A stretch of DNA of 64,000 nucleotides from Teredinibacter purpureus. GTDB lineage: Bacteria; Pseudomonadota; Gammaproteobacteria; Pseudomonadales; Cellvibrionaceae. The translations under genes were made by a program, and so were the position numbers. Location: assembly GCF_014217335.1 (NCBI RefSeq), contig NZ_CP060092.1, forward strand, positions 389,501-453,500. The letters run 5' to 3'. Shown here one piece after another: positions 47,660 through 56,944 of this stretch. The first letter of the stretch is position 1, and the number at the start of each line of letters is the position of its first letter. Under the pieces are notes generated by a model. It saw nothing but the letters and a program-made list of their open reading frames with translations, searched no databases and was not told the DNA's origin.

Positions 47660-48289
47660 ATGACGTCGTTATTTACGCGCTATAAAGCTAGCCTACAAAA
47701 CTTTGCGCTCCAGCGCTTTTCGATTACCGGCTGGTGGCTACTCGCTGCCCTCGCTTATGCCATTGCACGTCTACTGCAATTCTGGCTAGACGGCTCTTAT
47801 GCGGCCAGTCGGTTTCCCGTGCCATTTTTTGTTGGTCAAACAACCTTTGATGCCATCGAGCTTAAGGGGTACTTTGCTGTACTTGTCCAGCAAGGAACAC
47901 TCGGTATTTTTGCCCGTACACAGATAATCGATTACGCCTTTATGGCGGGAACCTTTGTATCGTTTTATTGCCTTGCCAGCGCGTTAATGCGCACAGTTAA
48001 AAGGGTGTTTAGCGGCCGGGTGATGCGCTCCATTGCACTGGTATTTGTTTGGCTCTCCCCACTGGCCGCCGTAATGGATGCTTTAGAAAATGCCGTTTCA
48101 TTTGTAATGCTAGCCAATCCGCTGGGCTTCTATGACTGGCTGGTTTACCCTTACTCCAGTTTTGCAGTCATTAAATTTGCGTTATTCGCCCTCACTTATT
48201 GTTGGGCAATCGTGGCCTTGGCTAGCTGCCTGCTTGCGGGCTTTGCGTCTCTATTTTTTCGTTCTACCGAACAGGGTGTTGCTAAATGA
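47660..48289 (+). CDS. Membrane protein of the xylanase operon (unknown)
   Basis: I do not recognise the family. From ATG 47660 (AAAGGAAC upstream) it has 209 residues with four to five hydrophobic segments: WWLLAALAYAIARLLQFWL, YAFMAGTFVSFYCLASAL, SIALVFVWLSPLAAVMDALENA and ALFALTYCWAIVALASCLLAG. It has no obvious catalytic motif. Its stop overlaps the xylanase start by four bases (ATGA), and both sit behind the MarR-type operators, so they are likely one unit. Confidence 0.85.
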   Translation: MTSLFTRYKASLQNFALQRFSITGWWLLAALAYAIARLLQFWLDGSYAASRFPVPFFVGQTTFDAIELKGYFAVLVQQGTLGIFARTQIIDYAFMAGTFVSFYCLASALMRTVKRVFSGRVMRSIALVFVWLSPLAAVMDALENAVSFVMLANPLGFYDWLVYPYSSFAVIKFALFALTYCWAIVALASCLLAGFASLFFRSTEQGVAK

Positions 48290-49437
48290 ATACGACCGCT
48301 ATCACGATAAAGAAATGGGGCCTACGCGTCGTTGTAACGCTAACCGTGCTGGCGGTTCTCACCGCCATTACCTACGGAATACTAATGCGACCGCTGATGT
48401 TCGAGCGTCATTACCTTAGCCAAGCGTCAGAACTGCTCGATGTGCGGGCTCAGGCAGAGCGCAATAACATTTTTATAGGAGCGAGTACGGATGACCTTTC
48501 GAGCCTTACTAGCAGCCACTTTACGCACAGTTTTAATTCAACAACGCCTACCAACCTGCTGAAACTTGGCCACCTTTTGGACGATGCCGATACGCTACAC
48601 TACGATTTCTCCGCCGCCGATACTTTCGTTAATCAGGCTATTAACGGCCATCACCGGGTACGCGGTCATACACTTGTGTGGGGAAGGCTTTCCGATACTT
48701 ATCAATCGCCGAACCTGCAACGCTGGCTCGATCAGTTTTCGACCACTGAACAACAGAAAGAAAAACTACAGAACTTGTTGGACAATCATCTCGTGCAAGT
48801 TCTCACGCAATTTAAAGGCCGCATCCATCAGTGGGATGTGGTAAATGAGCCTTTAAAGTTATTAGGCAACGGAGAATTCGAGGACGACGTATTTTACCGT
48901 TATTTTGGCGAGCACTATATTGAATGGGCGTTTAACCGAGCCCATGAGTTAGACCCATCACTAAAACTGTTTATCAACGAGCAGTTACACAATTACACGA
49001 GTAAAAAAGCACAAGCGTTCTACACACTGGTGGCGCGGCTAGTAAAGCAAGGCGTTCCCATTCATGGCGTGGGGCTACAACATCACATGTTATTTTTTCT
49101 CGAATCACCCGAAGCAACCCGCGCCTATTTAGCGAAGTTCGCAACGCTTGGCATTAAGGTAGAAATAACAGAGCTGGATGCACGGCTACGATTATTTAAA
49201 AATGAAAACGACCCCTATAAAGCACAGGGTGAATACTATCGCGATATTGTCGGCGCGTGTCTCGACGTTAGCGCCTGTAGCGGCGTAACATTTTGGGGGG
49301 TTAACGATAAAGATAGCTGGCATGATGAGCTCGGCTACATGTTCGCCAAACCGAATGAACCCTATTTGTTTGATGAGAACAATATTGCTAAGCCCGGCGT
49401 AGCGTTACTTTATGATTTGCTCAACCAACAACTTTAG
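48286..49437 (+). CDS. Membrane-anchored GH10 endo-1,4-beta-xylanase
   Basis: GH10 enzymes cut xylan backbones by a retaining mechanism. The protein of 383 residues has one N-terminal membrane helix (VVVTLTVLAVLTAITYGILM) and a GH10 barrel. Motifs: VRGHTLVWG, WDVVNEP with the acid/base Glu188, VEITELD with the nucleophile Glu296, and GVTFWGVNDKDSWHDE. No carbohydrate-binding module is present. Anchoring suggests it acts at the inner membrane or periplasm on imported oligosaccharides. The probable MarR control is unusual for a xylanase, which is normally sugar-induced. Confidence 0.95.
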   Translation: MNTTAITIKKWGLRVVVTLTVLAVLTAITYGILMRPLMFERHYLSQASELLDVRAQAERNNIFIGASTDDLSSLTSSHFTHSFNSTTPTNLLKLGHLLDDADTLHYDFSAADTFVNQAINGHHRVRGHTLVWGRLSDTYQSPNLQRWLDQFSTTEQQKEKLQNLLDNHLVQVLTQFKGRIHQWDVVNEPLKLLGNGEFEDDVFYRYFGEHYIEWAFNRAHELDPSLKLFINEQLHNYTSKKAQAFYTLVARLVKQGVPIHGVGLQHHMLFFLESPEATRAYLAKFATLGIKVEITELDARLRLFKNENDPYKAQGEYYRDIVGACLDVSACSGVTFWGVNDKDSWHDELGYMFAKPNEPYLFDENNIAKPGVALLYDLLNQQL

Positions 49438-49487
49438 GTGTGTGTCGATCAAAATTCCTGCACTAAACTGCGCTAAAGCGCGTTACG

Positions 49488-49519
49488 CGGCTAGGGTTGC
49501 TTTTCTACCCTAGCCGTTT
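49488..49519 (+). terminator. Hairpin terminator after the xylanase gene
   Basis: CGGCTAGGGT (49488-49497) pairs perfectly with ACCCTAGCCG (49507-49516) around a 9-base loop and is followed by TTTACC. The U-run is short. Confidence 0.6.
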
Positions 49520-49586
49520 ACCTTGACTCGTCCGCCCCGCAATAGAGGGGCGGAGCTCTCAAGCAAAGTGCAACACAAACTCTTTG

Positions 49587-49892
49587 CTACACCACCACAA
49601 CAGAATTATCAGCGCCACAAACATTGGGCACGTATTTATCCGCGTCGTAATCGTTCTCCCAACGCTCACCATCCAGCACATACCGGTACTCATATTCCTG
49701 ACCTGTCGCCAAATCGATAGTCGTGGCATAGGAACCGTCTTTTTGTTTTTTCAGCAGCGCACTCGAAAAATCCCAGCCATTAAATTCTCCGGCGAGATAA
49801 ATCTTTTTAGCAGATTCCGTAAGAGGATCTGGCGCAATAAATTTTACTTTGCAAACAGGCTTGGATTTCAAATAACGTTTATCTAGGCTCAT
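49587..49892 (-). CDS. Small CBM48/glycogen-debranching E-set domain protein
   Basis: A 101-residue protein consisting of one isoamylase N-terminal (CBM48/AMPK-like) fold: VKFIAPDPLTESAKKIYLAGEFNGWDF, then LKKQKDGSYATTIDLATGQEYEYRYVLDGERWENDY. This matches glycogen-binding domains that normally precede a catalytic domain. As a stand-alone protein it may bind alpha-glucan and direct or regulate another enzyme. It is single and antiparallel to the xylanase gene. Confidence 0.85.
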   Translation of the reverse strand: MSLDKRYLKSKPVCKVKFIAPDPLTESAKKIYLAGEFNGWDFSSALLKKQKDGSYATTIDLATGQEYEYRYVLDGERWENDYDADKYVPNVCGADNSVVVV

Positions 49893-50230
49893 ACCAAAAC
49901 TCCATGGTCAAAAAAGAGGGCAACGCGAACAGTATTTCTATATCCAATACGATAATACAGAGTGTTAGACAGGTTTCCCCAAAAATCAAAATAGCGGCGC
50001 ATAAAAGAGGGAAACTGTCACTTATAGCGCCCTCACAACGTACGAGCAATTTTTTTGCCAACTCTTGATTTTAAACCAATGTGCCACCTGTACATGCAAC
50101 GCTGCCCGTAGTCACACGGCTACCATCGAACCTTCAGGTAGCCACACACAACTTACACGTATGATTTGCGTGCACCTCACGCGTTCACTGTTACAATAAT
50201 GCCCCACTTTTAAACACCTAAGGCTTCCCC
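49893..50230. other. Intergenic stretch before the aldo-keto reductase
   Basis: About 340 bases with no credible ORF. A TACAAT sequence (50192-50197) could be the -10 of the downstream gene, without a clear -35. Confidence 0.3.
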
Positions 50231-51148
50231 ATGTCTGTATCTCGTATTGCTATGTGCCCTGAAGGGCCAGAAGTCTCTCGCTTTATCGCCGGTTTCTGGC
50301 GGCTAAACCACTGGAACATGAGTGACCAGGCGGTATTGACCTTTATTGAGCAATATCTTGAACGCGGGGTCACCACCGTCGATCACGCAATGGTCTACCG
50401 CAGTGAAGAACCCTTCGGCCGCGCCTTAAAACTACAACCCGCCCTCCGGCAATCGCTAGAGATTATTTCTAAATGCGGTATCCGGCCTTGCGGATTTGGC
50501 CCTCTCGGTGCGCAAGCGGTAAACCATTACGACAGCAGCAAGGCCCACATCATTGCATCAGCAGAGGCGTCCCTGCGAGATCTCGGCACAGACTACCTCG
50601 ACGTCCTCCTCATTCATCGCCCCGATTATTTGATGAACGCCGATGAAGTAGCCGAGGCTTTTCTTGCGCTAAAAAAAGCCGGCAAAGTAAAGCACTTCGG
50701 TGTATCCAATTTCACCACTGCACAATTTGAACTGCTACAGCAATCAGTAAAAAGTTTTGCCCCCGAGGGCCTCGTAACCAATCAAATTGAATTTTCGCCC
50801 TATCATTTAGAGGCTCTCGACAGCGGCATATTTGAGCAATGCGGTCGCCACAAAATAGCGCCCATGCTTTGGTCTTGCTTGGCTGGCGGGCAATTACTGC
50901 AACCCGACACCGAAAAAGGTAAGCGCCTGATACAAGCACTTACAAACGTTGCGGGCGAACTCGGGCTCACACAGTTAGAACCCGTTATTTATGCCTGGGT
51001 ATTAACACTCCCTTACAACTGCTTACCACTATTAGGTACCAGTAAAATCGAACGGGTCGACAGTGCACTGCAAGCCAACGAACTCACGCTTAATAGAGAG
51101 CAGTGGTATCGTATATGGGAAGCCTCAAAAGGACACGCCGTACCCTAA
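50231..51148 (+). CDS. Aldo-keto reductase (YdhF type)
   Basis: Aldo-keto reductases reduce carbonyls with NADPH on a TIM barrel. This 305-residue protein has RFIAGFWRLNHW, GVTTVDHAMVYRSEE (with catalytic Asp and Tyr), IISKCGIR, YLDVLLIHRPD with HR near the active site, GKVKHFGVSNF and LLGTSKIERV. The phrase set matches the YdhF/YgjR-like group. Its TAA shares a base with the recQ ATG (TAATG), so the two are coupled. Confidence 0.92.
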   Translation: MSVSRIAMCPEGPEVSRFIAGFWRLNHWNMSDQAVLTFIEQYLERGVTTVDHAMVYRSEEPFGRALKLQPALRQSLEIISKCGIRPCGFGPLGAQAVNHYDSSKAHIIASAEASLRDLGTDYLDVLLIHRPDYLMNADEVAEAFLALKKAGKVKHFGVSNFTTAQFELLQQSVKSFAPEGLVTNQIEFSPYHLEALDSGIFEQCGRHKIAPMLWSCLAGGQLLQPDTEKGKRLIQALTNVAGELGLTQLEPVIYAWVLTLPYNCLPLLGTSKIERVDSALQANELTLNREQWYRIWEASKGHAVP

Positions 51149-52953
51149 TGTCTGATACCCCCTTACATATTCTGCAACATACCTTCGGTTACGATAATTT
51201 CCGGGCACCGCAAGACCGTATTATCGACTGCTTATGTGAGGGCGGTGATGCCCTCGTCATTATGCCGACCGGCGGTGGTAAATCGCTATGCTATCAAATT
51301 CCCGCACTAGCACGTGACGGTGTTGGTGTGGTTATTTCACCGCTAATCGCCTTAATGCAAGATCAAGTTAGCGCCCTACGCGAACTCGGCGTTAATGCAG
51401 GGTTTTTAAACTCTACGCAAGATTGGGAAACCGTTCGCGAAACCGAAAACGCGATACGGCGCGGGGAATTAGACTTGGTCTATATCGCGCCCGAAAGGTT
51501 GAAGCAAGACCGTACACTCGAACTACTACAACAATCCCCTATTGCTTTATTTGCTATCGACGAAGCCCACTGTGTCGCTCAATGGGGGCACGATTTTCGC
51601 TCCGATTATTTAAAGCTTAATATTTTGCACGAAATGTTCCCCACCGTGCCGCGTGTGGCACTCACCGCAACCGCCGACGAGCGCACCCGCGCCGAAATAA
51701 TTGAACGACTAAATCTTCACACCGCTGAGCAATTTCTGAGCGGTTTCGACAGACCTAATATTCAGTATCGCATTCAGCAAAAAAACAAACCGCGCAATCA
51801 ACTGTTACATTTTTTGCGGAACGAACAGCAAGGTAACGTTGGCGTTATTTATTGTCTCTCGCGTAAAAAAGTGGAAGATACTGCCGAATGGCTTGCCCAA
51901 CAGGGGTTTAATGCCCTTCCCTATCATGCAGGCTTGAGCGCCAGCCTTCGCGAAAAAAATCAAACACGTTTTTTACGGGAAGATAATATTATTATCGTCG
52001 CCACGATTGCCTTCGGCATGGGGATTGATAAGCCCGACGTGCGCTTTGTGGTGCATTTAGACTTACCTAAAAGTATAGAAGCCTATTACCAAGAAACCGG
52101 CCGCGCGGGTCGCGATGGCGATGCGTCGACGGCATTACTACTCTACGGCCTAGAAGATATCGTAAAACTACGGCAGATGATGGAAGGCTCCGACGGTAAC
52201 GAACAATTTAAACGTCACGAGCAACAACGCTTAAACGCCATGCTAGGCCTATGTGAAATAACCACCTGCCGCCGCCAGGTGCTGCTGCGCTATTTTGGCG
52301 ACGACCTTCCTGAACCTTGCGGTAATTGCGACAACTGCATAGATGCGCCCGACACATGGAATGCCAGTGAGGCCGTGCAAATGGCATTAAGTGCCGTGTA
52401 CCGAAGCGATCAACGTTTTGGCGCAGGACAAATTATTGATATTTTGCGCGGTGCGGATACCGAAAAAATCCGTCAGTTTAGTCACAATCAACTCTCTACA
52501 TACGGCATTGGCAGCAAATTGTCCGTCAACGAATGGCGCTCTATTTTTAGGCAATTAATTGCCCGCGGCCTATTAGGGGTCGACCACGAAGGCTACGGCG
52601 CCCTCAAACTTACGGAAGCCTGCCGCCCTATCTTACGAGGTGAAGACACTATTCAATTGCGGCGCGATACCGCACCGCTCAAAACGGCCTCTATTCGCAA
52701 AAAAGTATTGGACGTTGCAGAAGAAGATATGGGCTTATGGAATGCACTACGACAATGCCGGAAAGAACTTGCAGAAGAACACGGCGTGCCTCCCTACGTT
52801 ATCTTTCACGATGCAACGCTAAAAGAGATGGTAGAAAAGCGACCGCTCAATGATCACGAATTACTGTGCGTTTCAGGCATTGGCGATCGAAAACTCGAAC
52901 AGTTTGGTGAGGCATTTATAGAGGTGATTCACGAATTCGAATATCAACAATAA
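51148..52953 (+). CDS. recQ: ATP-dependent DNA helicase RecQ
   Basis: RecQ unwinds DNA in recombination and repair of stalled forks. From ATG 51148 it has 601 residues. The helicase core shows motif I MPTGGGKSLCYQIPAL, motif II FAIDEAHCVAQWGHDFR, ALTATA, IVATIAFGMGIDKPDVRFVVH and ETGRAGRDG. The zinc cluster (CEITTCRRQ, PEPCGNCDNC), the winged-helix domain, and a C-terminal HRDC domain (DHELLCVSGIGDRKLEQFG) follow. All domains are present in the typical order. It begins on the last base of the reductase stop codon. Confidence 0.97.
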   Translation: MSDTPLHILQHTFGYDNFRAPQDRIIDCLCEGGDALVIMPTGGGKSLCYQIPALARDGVGVVISPLIALMQDQVSALRELGVNAGFLNSTQDWETVRETENAIRRGELDLVYIAPERLKQDRTLELLQQSPIALFAIDEAHCVAQWGHDFRSDYLKLNILHEMFPTVPRVALTATADERTRAEIIERLNLHTAEQFLSGFDRPNIQYRIQQKNKPRNQLLHFLRNEQQGNVGVIYCLSRKKVEDTAEWLAQQGFNALPYHAGLSASLREKNQTRFLREDNIIIVATIAFGMGIDKPDVRFVVHLDLPKSIEAYYQETGRAGRDGDASTALLLYGLEDIVKLRQMMEGSDGNEQFKRHEQQRLNAMLGLCEITTCRRQVLLRYFGDDLPEPCGNCDNCIDAPDTWNASEAVQMALSAVYRSDQRFGAGQIIDILRGADTEKIRQFSHNQLSTYGIGSKLSVNEWRSIFRQLIARGLLGVDHEGYGALKLTEACRPILRGEDTIQLRRDTAPLKTASIRKKVLDVAEEDMGLWNALRQCRKELAEEHGVPPYVIFHDATLKEMVEKRPLNDHELLCVSGIGDRKLEQFGEAFIEVIHEFEYQQ

Positions 52954-52962
52954 AGAGCCACA

Positions 52963-54342
52963 ATGCCTATAAATAGATGCATTACATTAACCCCGCTCCT
53001 CATCGTTTTGTGCACAGGTATTCTTATTAGCGCTAACGCAACCGCCGAAAATACCCTAACAGCCGAGCAAGATCACACCTACATGCTGGAACAACTAGGC
53101 ATTAAACATCTTCGCCGGGGCGCCGACGGTGATCCACGTTCAGAACACGCTGCGAATTACGACGAAGCCAATGCTAACGGCAATATGGGGTCTTTACCCG
53201 AACTGCTTAAGTTACAAAACGGCACACCCGTTACAACCCCAGAGCACTGGTGGAGCACTCGTCGCCCAGAAATAATGGCGTTATTCGATCAAGAGATATA
53301 CGGCTACACGCCCCATACGCTGCCAGCGGTTTCGTGGGAAATCAAAAACAAAATCGCCACGACCAAGGCCAATATTGCAGTGATAACCCACGAACTTATG
53401 GGTACTATTGACAACAGCACACACCCCGCTATTTCTGTCAGTATTCGGCTTAACCTCACCCTACCCGCCCAACAAAAACAGCCTGTACCTGTAGTACTGC
53501 AACACAGTTTTGATCCAGAAGTATTGGCCCGATTGCTTAGCCGCTTTAGCCCTGAACAAATAAAAAGTTTTAACGGCAATGCCATTCCTTGGGATGAACA
53601 AATTATTGCCAAAGGCTGGGGCTATGCCGAATTAATAAGCACCAGCGTGCAAGCCGACAGTGGTTCTGGCTTACGCGAAGGAATTATTGGCTTGGCCAAT
53701 AAAGGCCAACCACGCTCACCCGAAGAATGGGGAACCCTTAAAGCGTGGAGCTGGGCGGCAAGTGAAGCCTTGAATTATTTTGAAAAAACGCCCTCAGTAG
53801 ACGCCAGTAAAGTCGCCATCGCAGGTCACTCTCGTTTTGGTAAAACCGCATTAGTAACTATGGCCTACGACCAACGCTTTGCCGCCGCCTATATCAGTTC
53901 ATCAGGCGAAGGTGGCGCGAAGTTATGGCGGCGCAATTTTGGCGAGCAAATAGGCAATATTGCCGGTAGTGGTGAATACCATTGGGTTGCGGGCAACTTT
54001 ATTCGCTATGCGGGCCTTTTAACGGCAAATGATTTACCCGTAGATGCGCATCAATTAATTGCGCTATGCGCGCCGCGACCGGTTTTCATTAGCTCCGGTA
54101 ATAATGGCGACCAATGGGTAGACCCAAAAGGCATGTTTTTAGCCGCCCTCCATGCTAGCCCCGCTTACGTTTTACTCGGAAAAAACCCTTTAAGCGGCGA
54201 TGTTTTCCCCCCAGTAGGAACCGGCTTATTGGACGGCGATATAGCGTTTAAACAACACAGTGGCGGGCACACAGCGGGGCCTAATTGGGCTTTATTCTTA
54301 GCCTTTTTCGACAAGCACATTCAAACGCAGGCTAACCAATAA
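52963..54342 (+). CDS. Glucuronoyl esterase-like CE15 enzyme
   Basis: CE15 esterases cut ester bonds between glucuronoxylan and lignin. The protein (459 residues) has a signal peptide and an alpha/beta hydrolase core. The CE15 nucleophile motif reads GHSRFGK (Ser about 290; Cys is usual before Ser in fungal members). It also has SSSGEGGAKLWRR, LCAPRPVFISSGNNGDQWVDP and the catalytic His in GGHTAGPNW (near 436). It begins 9 bases after recQ, on the same strand. With the xylanase it suggests a xylan/lignocellulose-using lifestyle. Confidence 0.9.
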   Translation: MPINRCITLTPLLIVLCTGILISANATAENTLTAEQDHTYMLEQLGIKHLRRGADGDPRSEHAANYDEANANGNMGSLPELLKLQNGTPVTTPEHWWSTRRPEIMALFDQEIYGYTPHTLPAVSWEIKNKIATTKANIAVITHELMGTIDNSTHPAISVSIRLNLTLPAQQKQPVPVVLQHSFDPEVLARLLSRFSPEQIKSFNGNAIPWDEQIIAKGWGYAELISTSVQADSGSGLREGIIGLANKGQPRSPEEWGTLKAWSWAASEALNYFEKTPSVDASKVAIAGHSRFGKTALVTMAYDQRFAAAYISSSGEGGAKLWRRNFGEQIGNIAGSGEYHWVAGNFIRYAGLLTANDLPVDAHQLIALCAPRPVFISSGNNGDQWVDPKGMFLAALHASPAYVLLGKNPLSGDVFPPVGTGLLDGDIAFKQHSGGHTAGPNWALFLAFFDKHIQTQANQ

Positions 54343-54395
54343 GATCCAATTCAAATACACTGCATATTCAATGCAACTCACCAAGGACAGGTAGA

Positions 54396-54965
54396 ATGCA
54401 CCCATTTCAACTATGCTGGGCATTGACGATTATTTTTCTATTGTTCAGCTGCGATAATAATTCAACGAACGAAAAAATTATCGACACTCGAACACTCGAA
54501 GAAAATCGACTGTACTATTACACATGGTTTGATAGTACATATGTGGTTTTTAAACCCAGCCCAGCCTTTCTATTAAATACCGATAACTCAATGGCTAAAA
54601 ATGCAAATATTGTTGACCCACCCGAGACCATCGCTCGCGACCGTTACCCCGTGAAGATATTTTTACTGGAAAAGGTTGCAGGTCACGTTGTATTTCCTTA
54701 TCAAAAATGGCATCGATACCAACTGCCTTGCGCTAACCTTTTACTTTTTCTAGAACCGTTTACCCATAAAGGCACCACCACTTCCGCTGGGTTTCGGTGT
54801 AACTTATCTGTAGACGAATTTTGGAACGACCATTTAGTATTTGATATGAATGGCCGTAGTCAATCCTCCCAAATGCCCGATTTGTATGTGCCGCTACACT
54901 ACCAAACGGACAGTTCGCTTGTCATTGGCGTCAACCAGCCCGCGCATACTGTTCTGTCGCGCTAA
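54396..54965 (+). CDS. Hypothetical lipoprotein
   Basis: A 189-residue protein with a lipoprotein signal (WALTIIFLLFSC, Cys about 20). I recognise no domain. The mature part is rich in aromatic residues (LYYYTWFDSTYVVF) and has a Pro-rich tail near MPDLYVPLHYQ. It follows the CE15 gene by about 50 bases on the same strand and meets the L,D-transpeptidase gene tail to tail with a four-base overlap. Confidence 0.75.
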   Translation: MHPFQLCWALTIIFLLFSCDNNSTNEKIIDTRTLEENRLYYYTWFDSTYVVFKPSPAFLLNTDNSMAKNANIVDPPETIARDRYPVKIFLLEKVAGHVVFPYQKWHRYQLPCANLLLFLEPFTHKGTTTSAGFRCNLSVDEFWNDHLVFDMNGRSQSSQMPDLYVPLHYQTDSSLVIGVNQPAHTVLSR

Positions 54966-55672
54966 TCAAACACATAACGACTCGCCTCCACTGTGACATT
55001 TGGCGGCACTTTATGGCTTTCGAAAAAATCGTAACCCTCTTTCAGGTTTTTCCAAAACTCGTACCATTGATGGTGTTGATAAGGCTTTAGCTTTTCATCG
55101 GTTAAATGAAACGGAAAAATGTGGACACGCACAAAAGGCTGGCCACCACGTAAGGCCGCGGCTAACAATGTGTATATTTCATTAATGTAAGCATTTGTCA
55201 TGGCATAACACCCTATGGAAACACAGCGACCATGAACCATCAAGGCGCTGCCCGTTCGCCCATGAGAGCGATCGTAAGCATTAGGGTAGCCAAGATTAAA
55301 TGAAAGGTGATAGCGGCTCCAAGGATTAAGGCTTGCAGGTGGAACGAAGTAGAAGCCTTCTGGGCTCTGCAAATCGCCCTGTCGTGTTTTAGGGCCTAGC
55401 GCACCAGAGAAATAGCACGTGTTATAGCGTTTAAACAATTCAAATTTGCCCAAGGCATTTTCTTTCCACACCTCTAACACACCCGGCTGCTTGAAAATAC
55501 GTATAAACAACGGTGTTTCTAAGGCTAGATTTTTTGATTGTAACTGCTCTCTGAGCGAGGGTGATACTCCCTCAAAAACCTGCCGAGAACGATCGCTTTC
55601 AGGGATCTCCGCGAAAGCGACTACGCTGTATAGCGGCACCCAAAAAAACAAAATAAACGCTATTTTTACCAT
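54962..55672 (-). CDS. L,D-transpeptidase YafK-like
   Basis: YkuD-family enzymes make or break cross-links in peptidoglycan through a cysteine. The 236-residue protein has a signal peptide, the substrate phrase IFKQPGVLEVWKEN, LGPKTRQGDLQSPEGFYFV, and the catalytic motif HGRCVSIGCYAM. These closely match the YafK/DpaA group, which detaches Braun lipoprotein from peptidoglycan in E. coli; a comparable role is inferred. It is on the minus strand and may be single. Confidence 0.9.
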   Translation of the reverse strand: MVKIAFILFFWVPLYSVVAFAEIPESDRSRQVFEGVSPSLREQLQSKNLALETPLFIRIFKQPGVLEVWKENALGKFELFKRYNTCYFSGALGPKTRQGDLQSPEGFYFVPPASLNPWSRYHLSFNLGYPNAYDRSHGRTGSALMVHGRCVSIGCYAMTNAYINEIYTLLAAALRGGQPFVRVHIFPFHLTDEKLKPYQHHQWYEFWKNLKEGYDFFESHKVPPNVTVEASRYVFD

Positions 55673-55745
55673 TATCGTTGGGTGTCAAATACCTGCAACA
55701 TAAAAAACACGCCATTACGATTTTATTTAACGTGCCTGGAATTGG

Positions 55746-56828
55746 TTACTCAAAAAAACCCGGTATTAATTTTTCAAAATCAGAATTCATTTTATACCTC
55801 ACACCTTCACCGAGGAACCTATCAGAAAAGCCCGATATCCTTAAAAACAGTGTCTCCATTGCTTCATCCAAGGTGATGTCTACCGGCGTTTTCTCTACAA
55901 TAGGAAATTCAACTGCACCCGGCCCAACCGGAAACGTTCTTCCAAGCATATATTTCCCACGAATATACTCGTCAACCAGCGCGTCGAATTCAGCGTATGT
56001 CATCTTAAATGCGTATTCAAATGCCGCATCGTAGGCATGTTCTTTATCGCGCAAGTGTAAATAGAGGTACATTTGCTTTCGTCGATCTACATCGGCATTC
56101 AAGTAATGTACAACCGCCACGGAGCGAGCGTAGAATTTATCAAGAAAATCATTATGTTTGCGACTGTTACCTGCGCCCACTTTTAAATCTGCTTGACGAA
56201 CTTTAAACAAGGACGCCGTGTCGACACTTTCATAGCGTCGACCGTTACCTTCAATGAGGCCATAGAATCGATTACCTAAGATTGACATATCGCCCAACAC
56301 CACAGAATCTTTAGTTTGTTTATAGGTGCTAAAATATTCTGCCACGCCCTCGTTAAACCACGGCGGTGTTGAAAGCTCAAAGATGGAGCCAGATATAAGC
56401 AAATGCACCAATTCATGCAAGACAATAGACCGCCCCCAATTACTACCTTTTGTAGCCGCTCTAAACTTATCAGCGCGCGCAAAAATTACGTCGCCATCTG
56501 ATCTCTTAGAAAAAACACCTGCATACTCTTTCGCAATACCCATAGCCACAAAACTAGATTTGTTTTTCGCCAAAATAACCGGTATTTTCTTCTCAAGATT
56601 ATTCTGTTTAAAGCCTAGTACGTCGGTCATGAAATAGTTGAAGTTTTCGAGTTCATCCAACATCTCGCCGGCTTTTTTAGGGCTAGCATTAGACATAACG
56701 GAAAAACGTTCGCTTTCCACGCCAATCCATTTTTGCTTCATTAATTTCTTAACCTGCACATCAGCCATTGCTGTTGGCGAAAAAGACCAAACCAGCAACA
56801 TTACACACGCAAATACCATCCTGTACAT
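55746..56828 (-). CDS. Secreted HExxH metalloprotease-like protein, copy 1
   Basis: A 360-residue protein with a signal peptide (LLVWSFSPTAMA) and a gluzincin-like zinc motif: HELVHLLI (HExxH), then PWFNEGVAEYFSTY supplying the distal Glu, as in peptidase_MA-like proteins (DUF1570 type). SERFSVMSNASPKKAGEML is a shared opening that it has in common with the next gene. Both copies lie in tandem with the same orientation and a gap of 116 bases. The substrate is unknown; surface or envelope proteolysis is likely. Confidence 0.85.
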   Translation of the reverse strand: MYRMVFACVMLLVWSFSPTAMADVQVKKLMKQKWIGVESERFSVMSNASPKKAGEMLDELENFNYFMTDVLGFKQNNLEKKIPVILAKNKSSFVAMGIAKEYAGVFSKRSDGDVIFARADKFRAATKGSNWGRSIVLHELVHLLISGSIFELSTPPWFNEGVAEYFSTYKQTKDSVVLGDMSILGNRFYGLIEGNGRRYESVDTASLFKVRQADLKVGAGNSRKHNDFLDKFYARSVAVVHYLNADVDRRKQMYLYLHLRDKEHAYDAAFEYAFKMTYAEFDALVDEYIRGKYMLGRTFPVGPGAVEFPIVEKTPVDITLDEAMETLFLRISGFSDRFLGEGVRYKMNSDFEKLIPGFFE

Positions 56829-56944
56829 AACATTCTTCCCCTATAACTCATTTAAAGTTTCACTTTTATTTTTTACGTTAGGTTAAACGCTAAAGCAACC
56901 ACAACTTACGTTTTTACTCCAAACACTATCATTAGGGCTAACCG

